The notes under the pieces: model-generated | What the model saw: only the letters and a program-made list of their open reading frames with translations | The model's database searches: none | What the model was told of the DNA's origin: nothing | Translations under genes and position numbers: made by a program | In this document: piece after piece, positions 16,762-24,693 of the stretch | Position numbering within the stretch: the first letter of the stretch is position 1 | Layout: each line of letters starts with the position of its first letter | NCBI GenBank assembly: GCA_018711085.1 | Contig: DVIR01000066.1 | Location: forward strand, 1 to 28,332 | From: Faeciplasma gallinarum | Lineage (GTDB): Bacteria > Bacillota > Clostridia > Oscillospirales > Ruminococcaceae | DNA: 28,332 bases | Reading direction: 5' to 3'

Positions 16762-16790
16762 ATTATCTTATATTTGTACCCCGATGTCAA
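16762..16790 (-). promoter_or_regulatory. Sigma-A-type promoter of the sepF operon, with a dyad over the -35
   Basis: On the minus strand TTGACA (16790-16785) is followed after 17 bases by GATAAT (16767-16762). That is a perfect -35 and a one-mismatch -10, ending 56 bases before the sepF ATG. A 6 bp inverted repeat, CGATGT (16782-16787) and ACATCG (16796-16801) with 8 bases between, covers the -35 hexamer and could be a repressor site or coincidental. The 152-base gap between sepF and the HlyD-like gene holds only this promoter and the upstream gene's weak terminator. Confidence 0.75.
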
Positions 16791-16816
16791 GATGCACATC
16801 GAAAAAACTAATAATT

Positions 16817-16842
16817 AAAAGCAAAAAACGCGTATTTTTCGC
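16817..16842 (-). terminator. Weak terminator-like hairpin after the HlyD-like gene
   Basis: Minus-strand sequence downstream of the adaptor stop contains an imperfect, AT-rich stem (GCGAAAAATACGCG against CGTTTTTTGC, 16842-16821) followed by TTTTAATT. It lies 16 bases past the stop codon and just upstream of the sepF promoter, the expected place for a boundary between the mutS-miaA unit and the sepF unit. The stem contains mismatches and is AT-rich, so it may leak. Confidence 0.35.
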
Positions 16843-16857
16843 CATCAATTAATCTGT

Positions 16858-18345
16858 TTAATCACTTCCTGATTGAGCGGAAGTCAGGTCTTCATCTGCC
16901 GTTTCTTCATCGGCAGCGGCCGAAGTTGAGGCAGTTGTATCATCCGTTTCATCTGTGGCCGAATCATCATTTGCCGTTGATGCGTTTGCTCCGTTTGATG
17001 TCGGAACGGGATCGAGCAGCATCCTGTCATACAACTGAAGATATTCGCTTTCGGCATTATACTCTGAAAGGACAAAATCATCACCTTCATAGATGACATT
17101 GAGTTTTTTAAAGATCAGCTCTTCGCCTTCCAAAACGTAAACGCCTCTGTCCTCCCCGACGAATCTTATAGCGCTTCTCGGAACGCGTATGCCGGTGTAT
17201 TCGCCAAAGAGAATCTGCGCATCAAGCACCCTCGAAGCCGCAATATCCGCATCCATTTCATCGCAGCTGATAACTATTATGGCCTCGTTTCCGTTTCCTG
17301 TCGGGACGATGCTCTCAACGGTTGCATGATATGACTTTTCAAAAGATGAAAACAGCAAGTCAAAGCTTTGGTTTACAAAGTACCTGTCAGGAGTGTCTAT
17401 GATGCCGACCATTTTCCACGTGTAATCGCTAAATACTTTTCCGATTACATTTGAGTCCCTTGTTCCCTCTTTGACCGGAGACGCAATGATCTGTTCAATT
17501 ATTTCGACTGTCAGCGAGGGGATTTGATCTATGCTGAGCTCCGTTTCGTATCCGTCAACAACTGACGTAAAGTATCCCGACTCAACCGCCGTAATCTCCG
17601 AAACAGGGTTGACAAGAGCCTTCTCGTAGCTTTGAAGCTGCGTACTGAGCTGCGTTATTCTTTGAGAATAATCGCTTTCAATGTTTGATGAAACGTTATA
17701 TATGCACATAAGCTTGAGCATATCAAGCTTGTCCGAATTCATCTGTGTAAGATTGCCGGAAACTATCTCCGACAAAAGGGTTTTATACGACTCCGATATC
17801 TGTGACGAAATAAACTCCGGCTGAACATAGTCTGTAGTTCCCCTGTTCTGCGCGCTTTCTATAGCGTCAAGCTCTTCTTCTATTCTGTCTATCTCATACC
17901 TGTAATATATCTGATCATATGAGTCGTAAATTGTCGCTATCTGAGAGTTCTTTGAAAGCCTGCTTCCGTCGTCAACGCAATAGTTGAGAACTCCGTCGCC
18001 TGCATACTGCGAATAAACAAGGCTTTCATCTCTGATAATCACGCCGGTAAAATCAATGCTGCTGCGTGCGGTAAACATCAGTGCGCCTTCCGTGTCGCTT
18101 TCGCTTGAAAAGAAAACGTATATTTGCGATACAACAATAGAAATCACACATGCAAATATGAGAAGATAAATAAGCGTGTCCCTGATCCTATGCTTTAGGG
18201 CTATCTTTTCGGCCTTCGCCTGTATAGCATCTGACGAAGCGGCCGCCGCGCTTTGATTGTCATGCGCGCTCTGCCCCCTCTGCGTCGGAGCTTTTTTGAT
18301 GTCTTTATCTTCGGCCACCTTATTTTCACCGCCTTGCAAACTCAT
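16858..18345 (-). CDS. HlyD-like membrane-anchored adaptor protein of unknown function
   Basis: A 495-residue single-pass protein. Residues 1-56 are hydrophilic and Ala/Gln/Lys rich; a membrane helix spans about 57-79 (TLIYLLIFACVISIVVSQIY). The extracytoplasmic part begins with a barrel-sandwich segment (GVIIRDESLVYSQYAGDGVL, then DDGSRLSKNSQIATIY) typical of HlyD/periplasmic adaptor proteins, then a helical, probably coiled-coil region (about 150-260) and beta-rich segments. The last ~49 residues are a Thr/Ser/Ala/Asp/Glu-rich tail. No ABC or RND partner is encoded nearby, so a classical efflux role is doubtful. Its ATG overlaps the miaA TGA (ATGA) without a good ribosome binding site; a GTG at 18318 with AAGGCGG upstream is an alternative. 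HlyD-like genes beside sepF are, to my knowledge, recurrent in Clostridia, hinting at an envelope or division role (inference). Confidence 0.75.
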   Translation of the reverse strand: MSLQGGENKVAEDKDIKKAPTQRGQSAHDNQSAAAASSDAIQAKAEKIALKHRIRDTLIYLLIFACVISIVVSQIYVFFSSESDTEGALMFTARSSIDFTGVIIRDESLVYSQYAGDGVLNYCVDDGSRLSKNSQIATIYDSYDQIYYRYEIDRIEEELDAIESAQNRGTTDYVQPEFISSQISESYKTLLSEIVSGNLTQMNSDKLDMLKLMCIYNVSSNIESDYSQRITQLSTQLQSYEKALVNPVSEITAVESGYFTSVVDGYETELSIDQIPSLTVEIIEQIIASPVKEGTRDSNVIGKVFSDYTWKMVGIIDTPDRYFVNQSFDLLFSSFEKSYHATVESIVPTGNGNEAIIVISCDEMDADIAASRVLDAQILFGEYTGIRVPRSAIRFVGEDRGVYVLEGEELIFKKLNVIYEGDDFVLSEYNAESEYLQLYDRMLLDPVPTSNGANASTANDDSATDETDDTTASTSAAADEETADEDLTSAQSGSD

Positions 18346-19283
18346 TTGATGATGCCGGAAGACCTTATAATATCTGCTGCAGCGCTTACAACGCCATCAT
18401 ATGAGCCTATCAAGTCCGGATAAACCCACTTAATCCTTTCATCACGCCTAAACCATGTAAGCTGCCTCTTGGCATATCGCCTTGTCTGCATTTTCAGGCG
18501 TTCTATGCACTCTTCCAAAGAGCACTCTCCATCAAAGTATTTTTTTAGCTCCTTATATCCGATAGCCTGATACGACGTGCCTAAATCGCTTTTTGACAAA
18601 ACATGTCTTGCCTCTTCGACAAGACCGTCCTTAACCATTTTGTCAACACGCGCATTTATCCTGTCATAAAGCTTTGCCCGATCGCTGTAATTGATGCCTA
18701 TCATGCATGGATTATAGGGGCTTTCACTTTTTGAACGGCGTATCGCCTCGGATATTGTCACGCCTGAAATCTTATACACCTCAATGGCTCTTATAATTCG
18801 AGTCAAATTGTTTGGATGAAGTCTGCCTGCCGCCTCCGGATCAAAGCGCCTAAGCATGTCAAGCAAATATTCATTGCCATACTCTTTTGCAAGCTCCGAC
18901 AGCTCTTTTCGGAGCTGAACGTCTGCACAGGTGTCATCAAAGCTCACGTTGTCAACCAGTGATGAAATATACAGTCCGGTTCCGCCGCACAAAAGCGGCG
19001 TAAGCCCTCTGCTGTATATGTCCGAAATGGCATCGCGTGCAAGCTCAACATAATCAGCAACCGAAAAGCAAGCACAAGGCTCAACAAAATCTATTAAATG
19101 ATGCTTTACCCCGTCTTGCTCTTCGTCTGTCGGCTTTGCAGTTGCTATGCTCATACCTTTATATATTTGCATTGAATCGGCTGAGACAATCTCACAGCCG
19201 AATATCTTTGCCAAAGATACTCCCAACGCCGTTTTTCCGGAGGCCGTCGGCCCGCAAACGACGATAAGAGGAATTTTGCCCAT
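18342..19283 (-). CDS. miaA: tRNA dimethylallyltransferase MiaA
   Basis: Transfers a dimethylallyl group from DMAPP to the N6 of adenosine 37 in tRNAs reading codons that start with U. A 313-residue protein with the P-loop VVCGPTASGKTALG (near 11-19), the SADSMQIYKGMSIATAKPT substrate motif, HHLIDFVEP, LLCGGTGLYISSLV, and the C-terminal YAKRQLTWFRRD motif. Start choice: ATG at 19283, whose first base is shared with the mutL TGA (TGATG); a GTG one codon upstream is possible. AGAGG lies about 8 bases upstream. The mutS-mutL-miaA order is a common Firmicutes arrangement. Expression is presumably coupled to mutL. Confidence 0.96.
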   Translation of the reverse strand: MGKIPLIVVCGPTASGKTALGVSLAKIFGCEIVSADSMQIYKGMSIATAKPTDEEQDGVKHHLIDFVEPCACFSVADYVELARDAISDIYSRGLTPLLCGGTGLYISSLVDNVSFDDTCADVQLRKELSELAKEYGNEYLLDMLRRFDPEAAGRLHPNNLTRIIRAIEVYKISGVTISEAIRRSKSESPYNPCMIGINYSDRAKLYDRINARVDKMVKDGLVEEARHVLSKSDLGTSYQAIGYKELKKYFDGECSLEECIERLKMQTRRYAKRQLTWFRRDERIKWVYPDLIGSYDGVVSAAADIIRSSGIIK

Positions 19284-21337
19284 CACTGTATCCTCTTAAA
19301 CATCCTCTCAATTTCACGCTTTGTGAGTTTTGTAAGGATAGGTCTGCCATGAGGGCAGTAACGCAAATCGTCTTTTGTCACCAGCTCAACGAGCTTTTCA
19401 AGCTCAGGCATGGTCGAGTCGCTGTTTCCCTTTATCGCAGCCTTGCATGCTATTGAATGATACAGGTCATCAAATATTTGTGCGCCGTCATTGGAACCCT
19501 TGATAAAGCAATCGGACAAACTTTCTATGCTGTCAACGGGATCGTCATTGCCAAGCAATGTCGGCACGCCGTAAATCTCTACGTGAGGTGCGCTGTAGAA
19601 CTTTATTCCAAAGCCCAGCTTCTTGCACTCATCAGAATGCTGCGAAAGAGCATCAAAAGTCTCGTATGGCAGAACTGCGCTTATAGGATCGACAAGAAGC
19701 TGCATTTCAAGCGCATCAGGACGGTGTCTTATCTGTTCATATATGTACCTTTCATGCGCCGCATGCTTATCTATAAACAAAATATCGTTTCCACACTCTG
19801 CGATTATGTAGGTCTTAAACGCCTCGCCTATCACACGTATAGGAGGTATCTCGTCCGTATCAGGCTCCAAAGTGCCGGTATCGGAAGAAAAGCTTGCGCT
19901 GTTGATGAATCTGAATCCGCCGCTTTCGCCGTCCCGCTCAGGCATGCTGTCTGTGCTGTTTGACTCATCAATGTTGTTTATGTGCACAATGTTTCCATAG
20001 TATGCCTCATCATGGTAATCAAACGGCTTTGCATCGCTTTCGCCGTCATGATATTGAACGTCGTTATCGGCATCGCTATGAACATCAGTCGTGGTATCGT
20101 CTTGAGCTATCTTAGCGTCGCCCGGCATCTTATAGTCTTTGAAAAGCTCTTGCATGCTCTCCGTTAAGGAGAAAAATGTTCCCGAAGGCTTAGACTCATG
20201 ACCGTTTTCGTCATTAGATTCATCCTTTGACGAGCTGTTAAGTGTAAGCTGTGCAGATGGCTCAGAAACATATACATTGCCGAATATTTCCTCTTCGGTA
20301 AGCCTATTTGCAAGGCCGCGAGTGCTGAACTCTATTTCATAAGGCTCGTCTAAGAGCATCAGCGCATTCTTTGCTGCAAAGTAAACTGCATCATGCACGG
20401 CTGCCTCATCCTGAAAACGTATTTCAAGTTTCGCGGGATGAGAGTTTATATCGACAAGGTCTGAACCGATTGTCAGATTTAAAACGCAACCGGGGAATTT
20501 TCCGGTCATTATCCTGCCCTTATACGCCTCTTCGAGGCCATACAGGCATGTTGAGCTTTTAACGTATCTCGAATTAACAAAGAATATCTGATACGATCTG
20601 TTCGCCCTCGCTGAATAAGGCTTTGTTATGTAACCGTTTATCTTTATTCCGTTGTAGTCATAATCGACAGGAATGCAGTTAGTGTAAAATTCCTTGCCGA
20701 GTATGGTGTAAATGCATGATAAGAGTTTACCGTCGCCCGCAGTTACAAACTCCAGCTTATTATCGCGTATAAACTTGATAGATACGCCGGGATTGGACAG
20801 CGCAAGCTTTTGCAATGTAGCTGCAATCGCGTTTGCCTCTGTCACATCCTTCTTCAAGTACTTCTGCCTTGCAGGGACATTGAAGAACAAATCCCTGACT
20901 ATGACCGACGTACCATCCGGACAACCGATATCGTCGTAGTGAGTCTGCTCGCCGCCCTCAATAGAGTAGACGCAGCCTAAGGCATCGCCTTTTTGCTTTG
21001 TTATAACCTCGACTCTTGATACTGCGCATATAGACGCCAGCGCCTCGCCTCTGAAGCCAAGTGTCGCAATGTTGTCGAGATCTTCTACACTGCCGATCTT
21101 GCTCGTAGCATGCCTTACGAATGCAAGTGGAACGTCCTCTTTGGCCATTCCGCATCCGTTATCGGTTACTCTTATGTACGTTTTTCCGCCACTCTTGATT
21201 TCGATTACAACACTGGTTGCTCCGGCGTCAATGGCGTTTTCTACAAGTTCCTTTACAGCTGATGAGGGTCTCTCAATGACCTCGCCCGCTGCAATAAGTT
21301 CATAAATTGATTTGTCCAGAACGTGAATCCTGCCCAT
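19283..21337 (-). CDS. mutL: DNA mismatch repair protein MutL (endonuclease-type)
   Basis: A 684-residue MutL. The N-terminal GHKL ATPase carries IAAGEVIERPSSAVKELVEN with the catalytic Glu, DNGCGM, HATSKI and TLGFRGEALASI. A long, acidic, poorly conserved linker (about 345-490) separates it from the C-terminal dimerisation/nuclease domain. The metal-binding endonuclease motif DxHAx2Ex4E is present in DKHAAHERYIYE (523-534), with supporting ACKAAIK and CPHGRP motifs, so this MutL should nick the nascent strand, as expected in organisms without MutH. ATG start with GGGAGC about 8 bases upstream. It follows mutS by 31 bases and is overlapped by miaA. Confidence 0.97.
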   Translation of the reverse strand: MGRIHVLDKSIYELIAAGEVIERPSSAVKELVENAIDAGATSVVIEIKSGGKTYIRVTDNGCGMAKEDVPLAFVRHATSKIGSVEDLDNIATLGFRGEALASICAVSRVEVITKQKGDALGCVYSIEGGEQTHYDDIGCPDGTSVIVRDLFFNVPARQKYLKKDVTEANAIAATLQKLALSNPGVSIKFIRDNKLEFVTAGDGKLLSCIYTILGKEFYTNCIPVDYDYNGIKINGYITKPYSARANRSYQIFFVNSRYVKSSTCLYGLEEAYKGRIMTGKFPGCVLNLTIGSDLVDINSHPAKLEIRFQDEAAVHDAVYFAAKNALMLLDEPYEIEFSTRGLANRLTEEEIFGNVYVSEPSAQLTLNSSSKDESNDENGHESKPSGTFFSLTESMQELFKDYKMPGDAKIAQDDTTTDVHSDADNDVQYHDGESDAKPFDYHDEAYYGNIVHINNIDESNSTDSMPERDGESGGFRFINSASFSSDTGTLEPDTDEIPPIRVIGEAFKTYIIAECGNDILFIDKHAAHERYIYEQIRHRPDALEMQLLVDPISAVLPYETFDALSQHSDECKKLGFGIKFYSAPHVEIYGVPTLLGNDDPVDSIESLSDCFIKGSNDGAQIFDDLYHSIACKAAIKGNSDSTMPELEKLVELVTKDDLRYCPHGRPILTKLTKREIERMFKRIQ

Positions 21338-21368
21338 ATATCATAGCTCCCATTGGTTTGTTGTGTAT

Positions 21369-23987
21369 TTATATGGTCTTGATAATATTTCTGACGAAGT
21401 CCCTTAGCTCCGAATCAGTAAGTTCATCAATGTTAGTCTTTCTGAGCTTCTGTACAACATTCAGAGCGTTCATCGAAGAAAAAGATATCTGACCATCATT
21501 TTCCTGTTTGCGATTATCGTCGTGAGGCGACTTGGATTCCAAGTCTTTAAGCAGCTCCCTTGCACGCCTGAGAATAGACTCCGGCAGACCAGCAAGCTTC
21601 GCTACTTCAATTCCGTATGATTGATCCACTCCGCCTCTGACTATTTTTCTTAAAAATTTTATACCTTCAGAGCCGTTGTTAACTGCGACACTGTAATTTT
21701 TTACTCCCGCGCAGCTGTCCTCAAGCTCTGTAAGTTCGTGATAATGAGTTGCAAACAAAGTTTTGCAACCTATCTTTTTAGGATTGGCGATGTACTCTGC
21801 AACGCTTCTCGCAATGCTTATTCCGTCAAACGTTGAAGTACCTCTGCCCACCTCATCAAGTATCACAAGGCTGTTTACAGTCGCGTTTTTGATTATGTCG
21901 GCAACTTCGCTCATCTCCACCATAAACGTGGACTGACCGGCTGTCAAGTCATCTGACGCGCCTACCCTTGTGAATATTTGATCCACCACTGAAATCTTGG
22001 CATAATCGGCCGGTACGAATGATCCTATCTGAGCCATGAGCGTTATAAGCGCCACCTGCCTCATATAAGTTGACTTTCCGGACATGTTCGGACCGGTAAG
22101 TATTATCATTCTGTTGTCCGTAAGATCAAGGTAAGTATCGTTAGGAACAAACAGCCAGTCGGAAAGCATCAGCTCCACGACGGGATGCCGCCCGCCCTTG
22201 ATATTTATTGTTCCGTCTATTGCTATTTCAGGTTTGGTGTAATTATTATTAAGCGCAACCGTTGCAAACGATGCCAAAACATCTACATTTGCAATTGCCA
22301 CCGCCGTCTTTTGTACTTTGGCAAGCTGCTGAGAAACGTATTCTCTTACCTCTGAAAAGATTGCGTTCTCAAGAACCAAAATCTTTTCGGAAGCGCCCAA
22401 AATAGTGTTCTCAGCATTTTTAAGCTCCTCTGTTACAAACCTTTCGGCGTTGACTAAGGTCTGCTTTCTTATGTAGTAATCCGGCACAAGATCATAAAAC
22501 GACCTCGTCACTTCGATATAATACCCAAATACTCGGTTGTATCCGATTTTCAGGTTTTTAATGCCCGTCCGTTCTCGCTCCCGCGCAAGGATTTCATCCA
22601 TCAGCTCTTTTCCGCCTCCGGCTACTTTCCTCAGCTCGTCAAGGTCTTTATTAAATCCGTCCTTGATGACTCCGCCGTCCTTCATGTTTTGAGGAAGCTC
22701 ATCGGCAATTGCGTTTTTGATAAGAGCGGATATCTCGCTAAGCGTTGAAATATCGTCATTATACGAGCTAATGAGATCGGACTTCACCTGCGACATCAGG
22801 CGTTTTATCTGCGGAAGCCTGTCAGCAGTAGCGGCAAGCGCCTTCAAATCATGCGCCGATGCCGTTTTATACACAACCCTCGTCATAAGTCTTTCAAGGT
22901 CATATACGCCTTCAAGCTCATCACGAAGCTGCCCTAAAACCGCCGTATCGGAATAAAGCGCCTGCACAGCGTCAAGACGCCGGATTATCTTATACGGACT
23001 GACAAGCGGCTGCTCTACATACGTTTTAAGCATTCGCTTTCCCATCGACGTTTTTGTCTTGTCGAGAACCCACAGCAAAGAGCCTTTTTTCTCTCCTGTT
23101 CTCATGGTTTTGACTATCTCAAGATTATTTCTTGCAGTGTAGCCCAAAGCCATGACCTGCTCATCTGTGTGTCGCTCTATCGAGATAAATCTGCCGACGC
23201 TTGTCCTTTGTGTGCTTTCAATATATCCGAACAACGCCGCGGCTGCTTTTGCCTCAGGGTCGCCCTTATCAAGCTCGAGCTTTAAAAACGAGTCGTTTGC
23301 AAATTGACTCAGGACTTTTGGTTTAAGCTTTTCGTAATCAAACCTGTCGTCGTCAAGTACTCTTACAGTTGCATGAAGCCTTTGAGTTAAAAACTTTTGC
23401 ACCTCGTCAAGCTTTGACAGGCTCTTTTGACACAGCACTTCAACCGGCGAATACCTTGAAAGCCTGTTAATCACAAACGCCTGAACATCCTTGTCATCTG
23501 ACTTATATAAGTGCGCCTCTCCGGTAGATATATCCGCTAAACATATCGCGGCAACTCCCGTCTCGACATACACGCTTGCGAGCCAATTGTTTCTGCTGTC
23601 GTCAAGCATGTCGCTTTCTATAAGTGTTCCGGGAGTGATTATCCTGACGACATCGCGTTTGACTATTCCCTTTGCGGTTGCGGGATCCTCAAGCTGTTCG
23701 CATATGACCACGCTGTATCCTTTATCGATAAGCCGTTTGATATAAATGTCACACGAGTGATAAGGAACTCCGCACATAGGGGCCTTTTCCTCTAAGCCGC
23801 AGTCTTTTGACGTCAAAGTAAGCTCTAACTCTTTTGAAGCGGTTATAGCGTCGTCAAAGAACATCTCGTAAAAATCTCCGAGCCTGAAAAACAGTATGCT
23901 GTCCATGTACTGGCGCTTAATCTCCATGTATTGCCGCATGCCCTTAGAAAGCGCGGACAAATCCACATCCTCATATCTCAAAAGCAT
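21369..23987 (-). CDS. mutS: DNA mismatch repair protein MutS
   Basis: An 872-residue MutS1. The mismatch-reading Phe-X-Glu motif is FYE at residues 39-41 (FFRLGDFYEMFFDDA). It is followed by the connector, lever and clamp regions, and the ATPase: Walker A TGPNMSGKSTYM (631-642), the STFMVEMSE signature (686-694), Walker B with LVILDEVGRGTSTFDG (707-722) and the ATHYHEL motif. A helix-turn-helix dimerisation region follows, then a short linker and a C-terminal tail ending in ELTDSELRDFVRNIIKTI. The presence of FYE shows mismatch recognition rather than a MutS2-type role. ATG start with GGAG about 10 bases upstream. It lies 78 bases downstream of the ylbF-like gene and is probably co-transcribed with it. 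Confidence 0.98.
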   Translation of the reverse strand: MLLRYEDVDLSALSKGMRQYMEIKRQYMDSILFFRLGDFYEMFFDDAITASKELELTLTSKDCGLEEKAPMCGVPYHSCDIYIKRLIDKGYSVVICEQLEDPATAKGIVKRDVVRIITPGTLIESDMLDDSRNNWLASVYVETGVAAICLADISTGEAHLYKSDDKDVQAFVINRLSRYSPVEVLCQKSLSKLDEVQKFLTQRLHATVRVLDDDRFDYEKLKPKVLSQFANDSFLKLELDKGDPEAKAAAALFGYIESTQRTSVGRFISIERHTDEQVMALGYTARNNLEIVKTMRTGEKKGSLLWVLDKTKTSMGKRMLKTYVEQPLVSPYKIIRRLDAVQALYSDTAVLGQLRDELEGVYDLERLMTRVVYKTASAHDLKALAATADRLPQIKRLMSQVKSDLISSYNDDISTLSEISALIKNAIADELPQNMKDGGVIKDGFNKDLDELRKVAGGGKELMDEILARERERTGIKNLKIGYNRVFGYYIEVTRSFYDLVPDYYIRKQTLVNAERFVTEELKNAENTILGASEKILVLENAIFSEVREYVSQQLAKVQKTAVAIANVDVLASFATVALNNNYTKPEIAIDGTINIKGGRHPVVELMLSDWLFVPNDTYLDLTDNRMIILTGPNMSGKSTYMRQVALITLMAQIGSFVPADYAKISVVDQIFTRVGASDDLTAGQSTFMVEMSEVADIIKNATVNSLVILDEVGRGTSTFDGISIARSVAEYIANPKKIGCKTLFATHYHELTELEDSCAGVKNYSVAVNNGSEGIKFLRKIVRGGVDQSYGIEVAKLAGLPESILRRARELLKDLESKSPHDDNRKQENDGQISFSSMNALNVVQKLRKTNIDELTDSELRDFVRNIIKTI

Positions 23988-24065
23988 TTTTTGCTCACTC
24001 CGTGTGTCGTATAATTATAGTCAAAAGCAGCTAACCAAAGGTCCGAATATCAACGCCTCGTAACC

Positions 24066-24470
24066 TTAGTGGCATCCGCCGCATGTTGCACAGCTTCCCG
24101 TGCACTGAGGCTCAGCCTGGCAAGTCATCGGATCCTCTCCGTTTGCCGAAAGAGTAATGATGTTTGTTATCATATCGAGCATGCGATCCATCTCAACCTT
24201 AGCGTCATTATAAGCGCTCATAGAAGGGTTAGTCATAATCTGACCGTAGAGAGTTCTTATTTTAGTGTTAAGCTCGTTTATTTTATCGTTATCCTTATCG
24301 GACTTGGACATTTCCTGATTAAGCTGCATTCTACCTAAATTAAAATCGCCTATGAGCTTTTGAAGCTCATCGTCCTTGTCGTTAACTTCCTTAGCGGCAA
24401 GGTACTTAGCATACCTCTCGTCAGCTTGAATAGCTTTTCCAAGCTCACGTGTAAGTGCTATTACATCCAT
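24066..24470 (-). CDS. YlbF/YmcA family protein with a cysteine-rich C-terminal tail
   Basis: A 134-residue helical protein of the Com_YlbF group: MDVIALTRELGKAIQADERY, the LQKLIGDFNLGRMQLNQEM segment, and NPSMSAYNDAKVEMDRMLD. In B. subtilis YlbF, YmcA and YaaT form a complex that carries iron-sulphur clusters and stimulates RNase Y processing and development. Unlike short YlbF proteins, this one ends in a tail with five cysteines (117, 123, 127, 130, 133; TGSCATCGGCH), a likely metal or cluster-binding element. The ylbF-like gene before mutS is, as I recall, frequent in Clostridia. ATG start with AAGGAG about 8 bases upstream. Whether it acts in RNA processing here is inference; no YmcA or YaaT gene is in the window. 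Confidence 0.85.
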   Translation of the reverse strand: MDVIALTRELGKAIQADERYAKYLAAKEVNDKDDELQKLIGDFNLGRMQLNQEMSKSDKDNDKINELNTKIRTLYGQIMTNPSMSAYNDAKVEMDRMLDMITNIITLSANGEDPMTCQAEPQCTGSCATCGGCH

Positions 24471-24527
24471 TGCAAATTCTCCTTATAGTTTTTTAGATCA
24501 AAAACAATTACATAAATAATTAATGAT

Positions 24528-24556
24528 ATTTTATCACATATACTCTTGAAAAACAA
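24528..24556 (-). promoter_or_regulatory. Candidate sigma-A promoter of the ylbF-mutS-mutL-miaA unit
   Basis: On the minus strand TTGTTT (24556-24551) and TAAAAT (24533-24528) are separated by exactly 17 bases, about 57 bases upstream of the ylbF-like ATG. The -35 hexamer is identical to that proposed for the GH30 gene. It is flanked by inverted AAGAGTA elements, listed separately. Confidence 0.5.
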
Positions 24557-24632
24557 GCATCTAAGAGTAATTTAATGATAGAAAATTCTTTTGCACAGCA
24601 TTTTTAACCTAATTATCTCCATAAAGAGTATA
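24539..24632. repeat. Three AAGAGTA-type elements around the ylbF-mutS promoter
   Basis: TATACTCTT at 24539-24547 is the exact inverted complement of AAGAGTATA at 24624-24632. A third, AAGAGTA, lies at 24563-24569. The first and third are a 7 bp inverted repeat with a 15-base spacer that encloses the proposed -35 (24551-24556). The repetition is certain. A regulatory role is a guess, since the region is AT-rich. Nothing else is seen in the 24471-24693 gap apart from the promoter and the terminator of the downstream-facing small gene. Confidence 0.6.
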
Positions 24633-24640
24633 ATGATTAC

Positions 24641-24673
24641 AAAAAGAAGCGGCAATGCGCCAGCATCACCGCT
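24641..24673 (-). terminator. Rho-independent terminator of the small surface-peptide gene
   Basis: On the minus strand AGCGGTGATG (24673-24664) pairs with CATTGCCGCT (24657-24648) as a 10 bp stem, including two G-U pairs, with a 6-base loop and followed by TCTTTTTG. It lies 20 bases after the stop codon of the 74-residue peptide gene and shields the ylbF-mutS unit from read-through. Confidence 0.85.
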
Positions 24674-24693
24674 CCATTTGTTGTTTGTTACAA

